A stretch of DNA of 64,000 nt, from contig PMDS01000099.1 of the NCBI GenBank assembly GCA_003155655.1, forward strand, positions 97,865 to 161,864, read 5' to 3'. This DNA comes from Melioribacter sp. GTDB taxonomy: Bacteria > Bacteroidota > Ignavibacteria > Ignavibacteriales > Melioribacteraceae. The stretch's first letter is position 1. Each line of letters opens with the position of its first letter. A program made the translations under genes and the position numbers. Positions 54,711 through 63,305 of this stretch are shown here, piece after piece. Under the pieces are notes generated by a model that had not been told where the DNA came from, did no database searches, and worked only from the letters and a program-made list of their open reading frames with translations.

Positions 54711-54750
54711 AAACCTCCGAAGTTTTAATGAACCGCGGAGGTTTTTAATT
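54711..54750 (+). terminator. Hairpin with T-run, plus-strand terminator-like
   Basis: AAACCTCCG (54711) and CGGAGGTTT (54736) form a perfect 9-bp stem with a 16-base loop; TTTTTAATTT follows on the plus strand. No annotated plus-strand gene ends nearby, so it may end an unrecognised transcript or belong with the structured RNA candidate at 54782. Confidence 0.55.
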
Positions 54751-54781
54751 TAGAAATGAGGACGTGAGGTAAACACAAAAA

Positions 54782-54865
54782 GGTGGCTGCTTGTCCCGGC
54801 CGGTTAACAAACTGGTCGGGGAGTGATCACGCTGATAGCGTGATTGTATCGATCCGTTAGCCACC
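54782..54865 (+). ncRNA. Candidate structured RNA with a three-way junction
   Basis: Outer stem GGTGGCT (54782-54788) and AGCCACC (54859-54865) encloses two hairpins: CCCGGCCGGTT with AACTGGTCGGG (54795-54820) and ATCACGCT with AGCGTGAT (54826-54844). The first hairpin pairs fully only as plus-strand RNA, through two G-U pairs; on the minus strand those are A-C mismatches. A T-rich run (54875-54890) follows on the plus strand. It is not a tRNA: no D- or T-arm fits. I do not recognise a family. Confidence 0.5.
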
Positions 54866-54870
54866 GTGCA

Positions 54871-55290
54871 TCAGTATTTTTTTGTTTTTTCAAATTCATT
54901 AACAACTCTTGCAAATACTTCTTTTACAGACTGATCATTTTCATTTGATGCGGCTGTACGTATTGCATCAATTCCCTTTTCATCTCCAATCATCAAAAGA
55001 GAATTTGCAATAAGTATTTTGGTGCTTGGTTCATCATTTTTCTTCAATAAACCTATTAAAGCATCTTCTGTTTCGGTTAGTTTGTATTCTCCCGCGTATT
55101 TAATTGAAGCCTCTCTAATGCCTGCACTTACACTGGTGAAATTGGAAATAATACTTTTGACGGCTCTTTCACGTTTTACTCCATCAAGCTGGTTATTGCT
55201 CTGTGCTTGGATTGAACCGGCAAGCATTATTAATACTGTTACAGTTAAGCATGTGCTTATTAATGCGGTTTTAATTTTTGTAGTTTTCAT
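54871..55290 (-). CDS. Secreted HEAT-repeat protein
   Basis: 139 residues. A signal peptide (MKTTKIKTALISTCLTVTV... ending SIQAQ) is followed by about three HEAT-type helical pairs (VSAGIREASIKYAGEYKL, TKILIANSLLMIGDEKGIDAI, QSVKEVFARVVNEF). The frame is open 31 codons upstream; the ATG at 55290 has AAGGAG and starts the signal peptide, so it is preferred. The function is unknown, perhaps periplasmic protein binding. Confidence 0.75.
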   Translation of the reverse strand: MKTTKIKTALISTCLTVTVLIMLAGSIQAQSNNQLDGVKRERAVKSIISNFTSVSAGIREASIKYAGEYKLTETEDALIGLLKKNDEPSTKILIANSLLMIGDEKGIDAIRTAASNENDQSVKEVFARVVNEFEKTKKY

Positions 55291-55482
55291 TTTAATCTCC
55301 TTATATGTTTTTGTTTTTGGGTTCAATCCTTTAGTCGGAGATGTCAAATACAAAGTTGTCAAACACCTGTAAGGAGTTGTCATGAATTGTAACGGTTTCG
55401 CAAAATACTACTCTCACATTGAAAGTTGACTTTGAAACAAAAGCCCCTCTCCTTTCATAAAGGAGAGGGGTTGGGGAGAGGT

Positions 55483-57021
55483 TCATTTACTCAGAAAAGT
55501 ATAAATTTCCCCATCCTTAAAATGTGCAACTTCCGTCATATTAATATTTTTTTGAAGTTCACTAATTGTAAAGAGGAAATTATAATTAGTTTTATCAAAC
55601 CAAATGAGACATACATTTTCAGAAGTAACCCAGCTATACTTTTGATTTGGAAAAATATCAAAACGCTGGAAAGAATTGTAATATGTTTTAGCAGGACTGC
55701 GCTTGGTTGTTAAATTTGTCAGAATATAAACTGCTTCAGGTTCATTGCTATATATTGTATAATTTTTTCCAAGCAGCTTATTCTGCGTAAGATATTCAAT
55801 AGTTTCGCTTTTCCTCCATGAATCACAGCTGTATCCCCATCCCGACTGCTCTAAATACCAATTAATAATTTGTATCGTGTTTTTGACCGGGTAATTTATC
55901 AACAATGATATACCAACAATAAAGAGAGCAGTTATTAATTTTTGATGAAAAGAATTCGATAACCAATTAAGAATTTTATCGAAAATAAAAAATAAGATGA
56001 AAATTCCAGGGATATAAATTGGAGAAAGCAATCTATCGGATATCCGGTCATAAGCTGTGGTGGTAGATGAAATAATAATTACACCGGAATAGAATAGTAC
56101 AAAAATCAGACTTGGGGCAATTAATTTTAATGCTTTTTTATTCGAAGGTTCTGCCGGATCCAATCCAAATAAAATCCATATTGCCACTATTAAAAGAATA
56201 AAAATGAAATATATCCACGCCGGATTCAGCGGCAAATACCAGGGAATTACAGTGCTGTAGAAAAATTTTAAATTATCAAATAAAGTATAAGAGGATGAGG
56301 CTCTTTCCCCAACCAGCGTTCCTGAAAGAAAATAATTTCTAATAATCCAAATGCCTATCGGTGTAACACTGATAAGTATAAATGTAAGAGAATGCCAAAA
56401 CTTTTCTTTGTTCTTATTCCTTCCAAGCAGAAGGATGCAAATTATACCTGTTAAAATAAATATTACACCTGTGTATCGGGTAAGGCATGCCAAAGCAGCT
56501 GAAATAGAAAAAAGGAAAAAAGAAATAAAGTCGCGCTTTGTTTGATATTTTTCAAAATAATAAAGAAATAGTAGCACCAGAAAAATAAAAAGTGGTTCGG
56601 ATAATGCCACCAATGATGCTTGAACAAGCACATACGAAATTAAGACTGATACTGTTCCTATAAATATTAATACAAATGAATTCAAATATCTCGACAATAA
56701 TAGTCCGGATAAATATATTATAAGGCCAAAAAGAATGGCATTAACGTAACCGGCTGATATTTGCGGGTCTATAAACAATATTTTTTTTATTACTGCCAGC
56801 ACAATTGGATATAGAGGCGGCTGAACAATTAAATGTAAGCCGTTATAAGTAAGGAATCCATTTCCTTCAGCTAAATTTCTTGCAGCAGATATATAAGCTA
56901 CAGAATCGGGAGTAATACCAGCCCCGTAACGATTTGTAATAAGCAAGATAACACCAGCCCCAACTAATCCTAATATTCCAAGTATTATTTTTTTTAATTG
57001 GTTTCTGTATTTTGGCTGCAT
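55483..57021 (-). CDS. Polytopic glycosyltransferase-like membrane protein (GT39-like)
   Basis: 512 residues with ten to twelve membrane segments. Loop 1 has SVAYISAARNLAEGNGF near residue 38, a motif common in ArnT/PMT-like GT-C proteins of this group. The C-terminal 120 residues are soluble. Likely transfers a sugar from a lipid carrier at the outer face of the inner membrane. Length and layout resemble the 4175 gene, without clear sequence similarity. Confidence 0.65.
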   Translation of the reverse strand: MQPKYRNQLKKIILGILGLVGAGVILLITNRYGAGITPDSVAYISAARNLAEGNGFLTYNGLHLIVQPPLYPIVLAVIKKILFIDPQISAGYVNAILFGLIIYLSGLLLSRYLNSFVLIFIGTVSVLISYVLVQASLVALSEPLFIFLVLLFLYYFEKYQTKRDFISFFLFSISAALACLTRYTGVIFILTGIICILLLGRNKNKEKFWHSLTFILISVTPIGIWIIRNYFLSGTLVGERASSSYTLFDNLKFFYSTVIPWYLPLNPAWIYFIFILLIVAIWILFGLDPAEPSNKKALKLIAPSLIFVLFYSGVIIISSTTTAYDRISDRLLSPIYIPGIFILFFIFDKILNWLSNSFHQKLITALFIVGISLLINYPVKNTIQIINWYLEQSGWGYSCDSWRKSETIEYLTQNKLLGKNYTIYSNEPEAVYILTNLTTKRSPAKTYYNSFQRFDIFPNQKYSWVTSENVCLIWFDKTNYNFLFTISELQKNINMTEVAHFKDGEIYTFLSK

Positions 57022-57118
57022 CGCAAATCAATATTTAACCGGCTTAATTGTTCAACCATTCCAAAGGATTATGTTTGTTAATTATTTCCTGCTTTATAAT
57101 TCTTTTCTTAATTCCCCT

Positions 57119-57769
57119 TTACATATTTGCGTAAGAACTATTTTCGACTTTATTTATTGATTTGTTCACATTGACTACTTCACTTTTTCTGTTATTAATT
57201 TTTAAATTGACATAGCCATTTTCATGGGCATATTTATAAAGCAGGGCATAAAGTATCTTTCGTGTACGGTGTAACCTGGAGCGGATTGTTCCGATTGGAC
57301 AGTTTACAAAATCAGAAACTTCCTTGTATGAGTATCCTTCAATATCAGATAGAAAAACTATTGTCCGGAAATCTTCCGGTAAGACTGAAAGCGCCTTAAT
57401 GATCTTATCATCCATGACATTGTCAAATGCATCCTGCTGGTAATGTTGTGTTTTTACATCTTCAGGTTTTATATTTTCATAAAAATTCTGCACGTCATCA
57501 TAATCAACTTTGAAGGGTTGTCTGTTTTTTTTGCGGTAATTATTTATAAATGAATTTTGCATGATTCTGAAAAGCCATGCTTTTGCATTTGAACCTTTTT
57601 CAAAATTGTGAAAAAATCTAAATGCTTTCAATAATGTATCCTGTATTAAGTCGTCAGAATCATCAGCATCATTCGTCATCTTTAAAGCATATCTTTTTAG
57701 TGAATCTAAATGTGGTAGTATTTCAGAATCAAAGTCGGAATATTTTTGTTTTATTAACTTTTTGTTCAT
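57119..57769 (-). CDS. ECF-type RNA polymerase sigma factor
   Basis: 216 residues. Region 2 is DADDSDDLIQDTLLKAFRFF near residue 40 with AKAWLFRIMQNSFINNYRKK near 70; region 4 is LPEDFRTIVFLSDIEGYSYKE near 130 followed by IGTIRSRLHRTRKIL. Start: the ATG behind AGGAGG at 57769; an upstream start six codons earlier is less likely. No anti-sigma gene is adjacent. Lies among small stress-type genes, which suggests control of envelope or general stress. Confidence 0.92.
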   Translation of the reverse strand: MNKKLIKQKYSDFDSEILPHLDSLKRYALKMTNDADDSDDLIQDTLLKAFRFFHNFEKGSNAKAWLFRIMQNSFINNYRKKNRQPFKVDYDDVQNFYENIKPEDVKTQHYQQDAFDNVMDDKIIKALSVLPEDFRTIVFLSDIEGYSYKEVSDFVNCPIGTIRSRLHRTRKILYALLYKYAHENGYVNLKINNRKSEVVNVNKSINKVENSSYANM

Positions 57770-57808
57770 TGTTCCTCCTAAATACAAATCAATTAAAATT
57801 ATTTTGCT

Positions 57809-58090
57809 TCATCCGACATTTCTTACATTTATGTAACTATCTTCTATATTATTTTGGGTAATACTTAGTACCGGATGGCGATTTCTCCAAACTTCCAGAA
57901 AAATGATACGCTTTATTAGCCATTCTGCCTGCTTAAGCTCTTCAGTGGTTTCTTTTTCTATTTCTTCATATAGCTCCCCATAACCCAGAGTTTCACTTAC
58001 CTTGGAATGGAGCATATTTTGATTGACAGATTTGAGTTCATCGACAAGAATTTTATTAAGTACTGTAATTAATTTTTCATTGTCTTTCAT
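57809..58090 (-). CDS. Truncated bacterioferritin-like protein
   Basis: 93 residues. Residues 1-65 follow bacterioferritin helices A and B (LNKILVDELKSVNQNMLHSK, EEIEKETTEELKQAEWLIKR, then IIFLE), but the protein ends about 30 residues later without helices C and D; a whole bacterioferritin has about 155. The ferroxidase histidine of the ExxH motif is Gln here (EELKQAE). Catalysis is therefore unlikely. It is either a decaying gene or a reused two-helix fragment. Confidence 0.6.
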   Translation of the reverse strand: MKDNEKLITVLNKILVDELKSVNQNMLHSKVSETLGYGELYEEIEKETTEELKQAEWLIKRIIFLEVWRNRHPVLSITQNNIEDSYINVRNVG

Positions 58091-58205
58091 TTTTATATCC
58101 TCTCTTTCACCCCGGCTTTTTTTTAAAATAATTTTTAAACTATTTCTACATCACATTTCTTAAAACTGTGATATCTGGCTCATTGTCTTTTAATATAGAG
58201 AAGTT

Positions 58206-58586
58206 CTAAATTGAAAAATGTTCCCGGACTTTTGCAGCAATTTGAGGATCGGTCATCTTATCGGCTGCCTCGAGACTAACCACTCTTCCAATTTGCGTTC
58301 CACTCTCAAAACGTTTTTTTAACTCACCTTTCGCTTCACCTGGTCCGACTATTAGAATAGATTCTGCATCCTTGACTAAAGATATTACCTTATCATAGTA
58401 CCTGTTAAGATGGATAATAAATTTTCTATCACGCTGATCTTCTTCTGAATCCTTCTGAGCCCCACCAGAAAACCGGACATGTTTTTCCATACCTGATGTT
58501 ATAGACTTTATATCTTCCAGATCACCTTTTATACTCACTATGACTGCTTTCCTGTGGTCAATCCACAAACCAACTTTTCCTTTCAA
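58206..58586 (-). CDS. Release-factor-like (eRF1-fold) small protein
   Basis: 126 residues: VGLWIDHRKAVIVSIKGD start, central KFIIHLNRYYDKVISLVKDA, ILIVGPGEAKGELKKRFE near 78 and RVVSLEAADKMTDPQIAAKVREHF at the end. This layout is that of small proteins annotated as translational machinery or bacterial eRF1-like. The glycine-rich GPGEAK and closing KVREHF motifs are conserved in them. The function is not established. It lies in the stress-gene run. Confidence 0.6.
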   Translation of the reverse strand: MKGKVGLWIDHRKAVIVSIKGDLEDIKSITSGMEKHVRFSGGAQKDSEEDQRDRKFIIHLNRYYDKVISLVKDAESILIVGPGEAKGELKKRFESGTQIGRVVSLEAADKMTDPQIAAKVREHFSI

Positions 58587-58632
58587 TTTTCCTCCGTCAA
58601 CTTTCTTGTATAGTTTTTAAATATTAATCAAT

Positions 58633-58869
58633 TCAATTTGCACTCAACCTAAAATGATTTTTTCTGCCCAAGACGAAAACAATACCGCCAATTACCATAG
58701 CTCCTATTCCGATTAATGGAGACCAATTTGTTGCCGGTTCATCATCTTTTGTTATTTGAATACTAGGTCTATCCGGCACTTTTTCTTTTGTTACAAAATC
58801 AAATCCGGTATAAAGAGCCAATATAAAACCCAATACAAAAATGACGAGACCAATTGTTTTTATAAACAT
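58633..58869 (-). CDS. Small two-span membrane protein (DUF3185-like)
   Basis: 78 residues: TIGLVIFVLGFILALYTGF as first helix, a polar linker (VPDRPSIQITKDDEPATNW) and a glycine-rich second helix LIGIGAMVIGGIVFVLGRK. Common in stress-related gene clusters of many bacteria; role unknown. Confidence 0.5.
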   Translation of the reverse strand: MFIKTIGLVIFVLGFILALYTGFDFVTKEKVPDRPSIQITKDDEPATNWSPLIGIGAMVIGGIVFVLGRKNHFRLSAN

Positions 58870-59031
58870 GATTATATTTCTATTTTGATTAATTCAATTA
58901 AAAATCTTCTTCCGGACATTTCTCCTTATTCATTTACTGGCATTAACGAGCATTCATCTTAAACTTCTAGCTTATTGAATAAACCTAATCTTGAAAGAAA
59001 ATTCTTAACACTTGCTTTGTTAGATTAATTA

Positions 59032-59238
59032 TTATTTCAGAATTTTCTTAGCATCTTCTGCTTGAGTATCCGGGACAATCAGCTGTACTCCTTCGGCCTG
59101 GTTTATCAACGGCAAATAAACACCACCGCCTTCTTTAAGTATACTTGCCTTAATACCAGCCTCTCTGAGATCTCTTTTAACAGCCATTGCGTATAGCTCA
59201 TTTTCAAATATTCCAATTACTACCTGCTTTTCATACAT
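59032..59238 (-). CDS. DUF2007-type small protein
   Basis: 68 residues with one alpha/beta fold: VVIGIFENELYAMAVKRDLREAGI, then an insertion with YLPL and VQLIVPDTQAEDAKKIL at the end. This resembles the DUF2007 putative signal-transducing family. It starts 6 bases downstream of the previous minus-strand gene and is probably cotranscribed with it. Confidence 0.6.
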   Translation of the reverse strand: MYEKQVVIGIFENELYAMAVKRDLREAGIKASILKEGGGVYLPLINQAEGVQLIVPDTQAEDAKKILK

Positions 59239-59244
59239 AATTAT

Positions 59245-59577
59245 TTATATCCCCATGTTAGATAATGCGTTGATAATGTAATTCACATTCTCTGTCAATT
59301 TAGGGTGTGATACTTCAAAACCTTTAACCGATGCAGACAAACCATCAACTGCAAACTTTAGAAGTGTCGGATTTTTTTCCTGCCGCATTGCTTCATGCGT
59401 TGAGCGCTCGATGAACCCGGCGATACTCTCAGCATGTTCAACTTGTGCCTTCGATAATTCCGTTATTTCCGGCTTAAGTATTGCAATCAATTCAAGAAGT
59501 TCAGTTTTATTTTTTAGGGCAAGAGAATTATTTGTTCGAATTTTTCTCTCAATTTTTTCGATTGTATCTTGCACCAT
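59245..59577 (-). CDS. DUF4404-like helical protein
   Basis: 110 residues, all helical: TELLELIAILKPEITELSKA, HAESIAGFIERSTHEAMRQE and the closing SASVKGFEVSHPKLTENVNY with IINALSNMGI. The last block is characteristic of DUF4404 proteins. The function is unknown. It lies 4 bases after the lipoprotein gene. Confidence 0.55.
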   Translation of the reverse strand: MVQDTIEKIERKIRTNNSLALKNKTELLELIAILKPEITELSKAQVEHAESIAGFIERSTHEAMRQEKNPTLLKFAVDGLSASVKGFEVSHPKLTENVNYIINALSNMGI

Positions 59578-59581
59578 CTTT

Positions 59582-60217
59582 TTACCTTCCGGATTTAATA
59601 ATAGCGTTCCGCGTTAATTCAGGTATCACAAGATCGGCGATATCATTTTGAACATCTTCTGCTGTATTGCGTTCAGGAGAGTTACTTATTGCACTCCAGA
59701 TCATTCGCTCATCGCCCCTAATCGCCCAAACATCTATTGCACGGCGGTCAATGACTTTTGACTCTTCATATCCCGGATGCTGCACATCACGAAAATATGT
59801 GTCATATTTTTGACGAAAGAAATTATAACGTGAGGCTATTTCAGTGGTTGCATAACTCTGAACATAATGAGTTTCCGTTTCGTTTATAAGACGGCGGGTA
59901 ACCAGAATTCCATCGTATCCTTTTTCCTGAACAGTTTGTATAATTTGATTTGTATCCGGCAGTACATCCGGAAACAAATGGTAAGACGCCGTTGCTTGAG
60001 TACCATGCTTGGAAAGTTCACTAACAAAGGCATCCTCCCATATTCGTCTCTGAACGGGATTTTTTCTTATAGTGATTACAAATATTTTTTTCAGTGGAGA
60101 TCCATGATATGAAGAATCATTCCATTCGTCAACAAGTGATGATGATGAGCAATTTTCTATCAGCATCATTAAACAGCATAATACTGCAGATATGATTAAA
60201 TTCTTATACAGTTTCAT
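59582..60217 (-). CDS. Lipoprotein of the DUF4136-like type
   Basis: 211 residues. A lipoprotein signal (LIISAVLCCLMMLIENCSSS) gives a lipidated cysteine near residue 23. The mature part starts with a WNDSSYHG motif and a KIFVITIRKNPVQRRIWED strand-helix and has a long alternating alpha/beta region typical of outer-membrane-linked lipoproteins. Probably in one transcript with the DUF4404 and DUF2007 genes (gaps of 4-6 bases). Confidence 0.65.
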   Translation of the reverse strand: MKLYKNLIISAVLCCLMMLIENCSSSSLVDEWNDSSYHGSPLKKIFVITIRKNPVQRRIWEDAFVSELSKHGTQATASYHLFPDVLPDTNQIIQTVQEKGYDGILVTRRLINETETHYVQSYATTEIASRYNFFRQKYDTYFRDVQHPGYEESKVIDRRAIDVWAIRGDERMIWSAISNSPERNTAEDVQNDIADLVIPELTRNAIIKSGR

Positions 60218-60262
60218 ATTCTATCTCTATTTAAAATGTGGTTCGTATAATTATTTACTTAC

Positions 60263-61294
60263 TCAATTATTGGTAAGAATTACCTTGAGAGCTTTTTCTT
60301 TTGCAGCATTTCCAAATGTATCGTATGCTTTCATAATCTCATTTAGAGCAAACCGATGTGTAACCAATTTCTCAGGTTTCAGTTTTCCCGATAGAACAAT
60401 CTTCAGCAGCATTGGCGTTGTTACAGTATCTACAAGCCGTGTTGTAATAGTGATATTACTCGACCATAATTTTTCCAGGTGTAACTCAACACTTTTACCA
60501 TGTACACCGATATTTGCAATGTGTCCGCCAGCTGCAATAATTGACTGGCAGATATCAAACGTGGCGGATATACCCACAGCTTCAATAGCAACATCGACTC
60601 CTTTCCCACTTGTCAGTTTCATAATCTCTTCAACAGCATTGTGAGAAATAAGTCTGGTTGCCCCAAATGTTTTTGCAATACTTAAACGGTTTTCATCTGA
60701 ATCAACCATAATAATCTCTGCAGGAGAATAGAATTGTGCTGTTAGCAAAGCCGCAAGTCCAATCGGACCCGCGCCAATAATTGCAACTTTATCTCCCGGT
60801 TTTATTTCACCTTTAAGAACTCCGCATTCAAATCCAGTTGGCAAAATATCGCTCAACATTACAATTGCTTCTTCATCCACGCCATCCGGTATATGATGAA
60901 GGCTGGTATCTGCATTAGGTGTTCTAACATATTCTGCCTGCGTCCCGTTAATGAGACGGCCAAGAATCCATCCGCCGGTTTCACAATGCGAGTACATTCC
61001 TTTCTTACACGAGTCGCAACTTCCGCACGAAGTAATACATGAGATCAGCACTTTATTGCCGACTTTAAAATTTGAAACACCTGGCCCAACTTCTTCAATA
61101 ACTCCAATTCCTTCGTGCCCAAGTACAAGACCATCAATTACTTCAGGAACATCTCCTTTCATTATGTGAAGATCAGTTCCGCAAATAGTGGTTTTTGTTA
61201 TCCTGATAATTGCATCGGTTGAATTTATAATTGCAGGTTTAGGTTTTTCTTCCCATCCGCGCTTGCCAGGTCCATGGTATACTAATGCTTTCAT
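60263..61294 (-). CDS. Zinc-dependent alcohol dehydrogenase
   Basis: 343 residues of the medium-chain dehydrogenase family. Catalytic zinc ligands are in TTICGTDLHI and LGHEGIG; the structural zinc has four cysteines in CGSCDSCKKGMYSHC near residue 95. The Rossmann motif is IIGAGPIGLAAL near 172. Substrate cannot be fixed: similar proteins oxidise simple alcohols or reduce aldehydes. Confidence 0.93.
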   Translation of the reverse strand: MKALVYHGPGKRGWEEKPKPAIINSTDAIIRITKTTICGTDLHIMKGDVPEVIDGLVLGHEGIGVIEEVGPGVSNFKVGNKVLISCITSCGSCDSCKKGMYSHCETGGWILGRLINGTQAEYVRTPNADTSLHHIPDGVDEEAIVMLSDILPTGFECGVLKGEIKPGDKVAIIGAGPIGLAALLTAQFYSPAEIIMVDSDENRLSIAKTFGATRLISHNAVEEIMKLTSGKGVDVAIEAVGISATFDICQSIIAAGGHIANIGVHGKSVELHLEKLWSSNITITTRLVDTVTTPMLLKIVLSGKLKPEKLVTHRFALNEIMKAYDTFGNAAKEKALKVILTNN

Positions 61295-61319
61295 ATGTTA
61301 ACTTTCTTCCGAATTTAAA

Positions 61320-61556
61320 TTACTCGGCCTTTTTTTTCTTAAATAAAGCAATGCCCAACAGCACACTCAAAAAGAAGGTTAAAGCTGTTGGAACCCACAT
61401 CCAGTAAACGTTATTCCTCCATCCGTCTTCATTCATCCCGTGATCTATTCCATTGTTCAACAATGTCACAGTAATTGCTCCGCCGCAAAAGAGGAGAAAA
61501 ATAATTGCAACAATTATGAACGCGAGAAAAAGCGGTGTATTGATTTTTGTATTCAT
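61320..61556 (-). CDS. Small two-span membrane protein
   Basis: 78 residues: PLFLAFIIVAIIFLLFCGGAI, then a loop with a DHGMNEDGW motif and a second helix ALTFFLSVLLGIALF ending in a lysine cluster. The ATG at 61556 has AAAGGA before it; the frame is open 13 codons upstream. I do not recognise a named family with certainty. Confidence 0.6.
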   Translation of the reverse strand: MNTKINTPLFLAFIIVAIIFLLFCGGAITVTLLNNGIDHGMNEDGWRNNVYWMWVPTALTFFLSVLLGIALFKKKKAE

Positions 61557-61638
61557 ACTAATCCTTTGACCAATTAACAATTTAGTTAAAGTCAATTAAG
61601 CATAGTTGCATCTAGTTTCAATTTTTAAATAAATTTTG

Positions 61639-61761
61639 TTAAAAATCTCTTCTGAGTTCTTTAACCAAATCCCTCAATTCGGGGTAAATAACTATTGTGC
61701 AAATGATCATGGAAATTGCCAAAAGTCCCATAATGATCAACGCAAATGTTGAGAAGTCCAT
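61639..61761 (-). CDS. Small single-span membrane protein, 40 residues
   Basis: MDFSTFALIIMGLLAISMII then CTIVIYPELRDLVKELRRDF, behind a strong AAGGAG site. One membrane helix followed by a charged amphipathic tail, the same plan as the 31-residue protein at 27992 (helix, then a K/E-rich tail). It lies between two small-gene neighbours. The family is unknown. Confidence 0.55.
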   Translation of the reverse strand: MDFSTFALIIMGLLAISMIICTIVIYPELRDLVKELRRDF

Positions 61762-61849
61762 TTTCCAATCTCCTTATTATACCGGTCTTGAAATTCAAAA
61801 AATCGAATAAATCAAAACCGGTTTTAATTATTGCATTTATCCATGCAGA

Positions 61850-62407
61850 TTATTTTCTATCCTTACGATCATCTTTTTCGTTTCGCTTGTCATTTTGTTT
61901 ATTTGCCTTATTATCATGGCCATTATTTCCTCTATTCAAATCAAGAGATTTATTGTTGCCATGTTTTTGCTGCTGAACCCAGTTGTTATGCTCGGGATGG
62001 TTTTTGTTCGCGAAATATTTTGAATCCTTGCTATCGCGAATTGGCTGCTGATCGTGCTGACCTTTAAATGAAGAATATTTATCTCTGTAGGAATTATGAT
62101 TCCGCCATGGCTGCCTTTCATTTATTACTTCTTTATGAGAATTGTATAAGTCAAAATGAAAACGTGCAGGCAATGATGCACTGCTAATCCAGCGCCCTCT
62201 TTCATTATAATAATAACGGTGTGATGGAACGTTGTAGTATGCTTCAATATCCGGGAAATAATAGTTCTCAACATAATCATAACCCGTGGGACCCCAAGCC
62301 GGCTGGTTAGTCAAATTAAAGTTTATGCCGAGACGTACTTGTGCATTTGAAGTGTTTGAAGCAATTAATAAAAACAATGCGACGATAAATACAAAGACAT
62401 AACGCAT
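61850..62407 (-). CDS. Secreted protein with basic disordered tail
   Basis: 185 residues. Signal peptide (VFVFIVALFLLIASNTSNAQ), a conserved-looking front part with PAWGPTGYDYVENYYFPDIEA and YYNVPSHRYYYNERGRWIS, and from about 115 a tail rich in H, N, Q, K and D with DRKDRK at the end. Such YYYNxxGxW proteins are widespread in Bacteroidota with no known activity. Probably periplasmic. Confidence 0.7.
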   Translation of the reverse strand: MRYVFVFIVALFLLIASNTSNAQVRLGINFNLTNQPAWGPTGYDYVENYYFPDIEAYYNVPSHRYYYNERGRWISSASLPARFHFDLYNSHKEVINERQPWRNHNSYRDKYSSFKGQHDQQPIRDSKDSKYFANKNHPEHNNWVQQQKHGNNKSLDLNRGNNGHDNKANKQNDKRNEKDDRKDRK

Positions 62408-62472
62408 AATGTTTCTCCTTTTTTATTCCGTTGTTTCATCAAACCTTTGTTAGAACGAACAACGATTGTTAA

Positions 62473-63162
62473 TTAATTATTGATCATTGAAATACTTTTT
62501 GTAATTGTTTTAAGTGTCTCATCTGTATAGGAATAGTTTGCAATTTCCAAACGTGTGTGCAAAGCAAGCTTTTCCATAATATTATGAATGTGACTCTTAA
62601 CAGTATAAGTTGATATGTGAATTTTTTGTCCAATCTCTTTGTTGCTCAATCCTTCACCCAGCAGCATAATGACCTGCCGTTCACGTTGTGTCATTCGTAT
62701 TGCTTCTTTCAATTTGGGTTTACCTTCCTTAACAGCATGCTCAACAATCTGGGAAAAAAGTGAATCAACTAAAAGAGGCGGAAGTACAGTTGAACCTTCA
62801 GCTACTGACCGTATAGTGACTAAGAATTCTTTAAGTGACGCATCTTTAAGAATGAAGCCATCGGCGCCTGCTTTTACAAATTGTAAAATATCGGCTTGAA
62901 CAGGTGCAAGATCCATAACAATAATTTTCGCTTCCGGGAAATCTCTTTTCACTATTTCAACTACTTGTAAACTGTTCTGACTGCGTAACCCCAAGTCTAA
63001 AAGGACAATGTTTGGTTTTAACTGCTTGATTTTTAAAAGAGTGTTCTTACCATCTTCAGATGCAGCTATTATAACGATATCCTTATGGGGTTTAAGAATC
63101 GAAAGGATTCCATCCAAAAGAAGACGGTTATCTTCTATAAGTAACAATCTGATTTTTTTCAT
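62473..63162 (-). CDS. NarL/FixJ-type response regulator
   Basis: 229 residues: receiver (LLLIEDNRLLLDGI start, phosphoacceptor in IVLLDLGLR near residue 56, and FILKDAS near 104) and a C-terminal LuxR helix-turn-helix (LGEGLSNKEIGQKIHISTYTV near 170 with KSHIHNIMEKL). No kinase is next to it. Presumably a stress-response regulator, given its neighbours; inference only. Confidence 0.9.
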   Translation of the reverse strand: MKKIRLLLIEDNRLLLDGILSILKPHKDIVIIAASEDGKNTLLKIKQLKPNIVLLDLGLRSQNSLQVVEIVKRDFPEAKIIVMDLAPVQADILQFVKAGADGFILKDASLKEFLVTIRSVAEGSTVLPPLLVDSLFSQIVEHAVKEGKPKLKEAIRMTQRERQVIMLLGEGLSNKEIGQKIHISTYTVKSHIHNIMEKLALHTRLEIANYSYTDETLKTITKSISMINN

Positions 63163-63235
63163 AGATTAATCTCAATTAAAAACAAAATTTTTAGTGATGC
63201 CTAATGATATATTCAACATAAATTGTTCCCTTAAA

Positions 63236-63288
63236 AAGTCGGGGTCTGAACAACCTGCCGGCATCGAACGGCAAACAAATCAAACCCC
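63236..63288 (-). terminator. Branched terminator after the outer-membrane protein gene
   Basis: On the minus strand GGGGTTTG pairs with CAGACCCC (one G-U), enclosing an inner TGCCG/CGGCA hairpin, and is followed by GACTTTTT. It lies about 20 bases beyond the 63306 stop codon and before the response regulator gene. Confidence 0.65.
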
Positions 63289-63305
63289 TTCAGGAAAATA
63301 TTTTA

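Noticed and set aside
54782..54865. A possible tRNA, because of a 7-bp closing stem and a TATCGATCC-like 3' part
   Set aside because: No D-arm, no anticodon arm and no paired T-stem can be drawn, and the two inner hairpins are too long.
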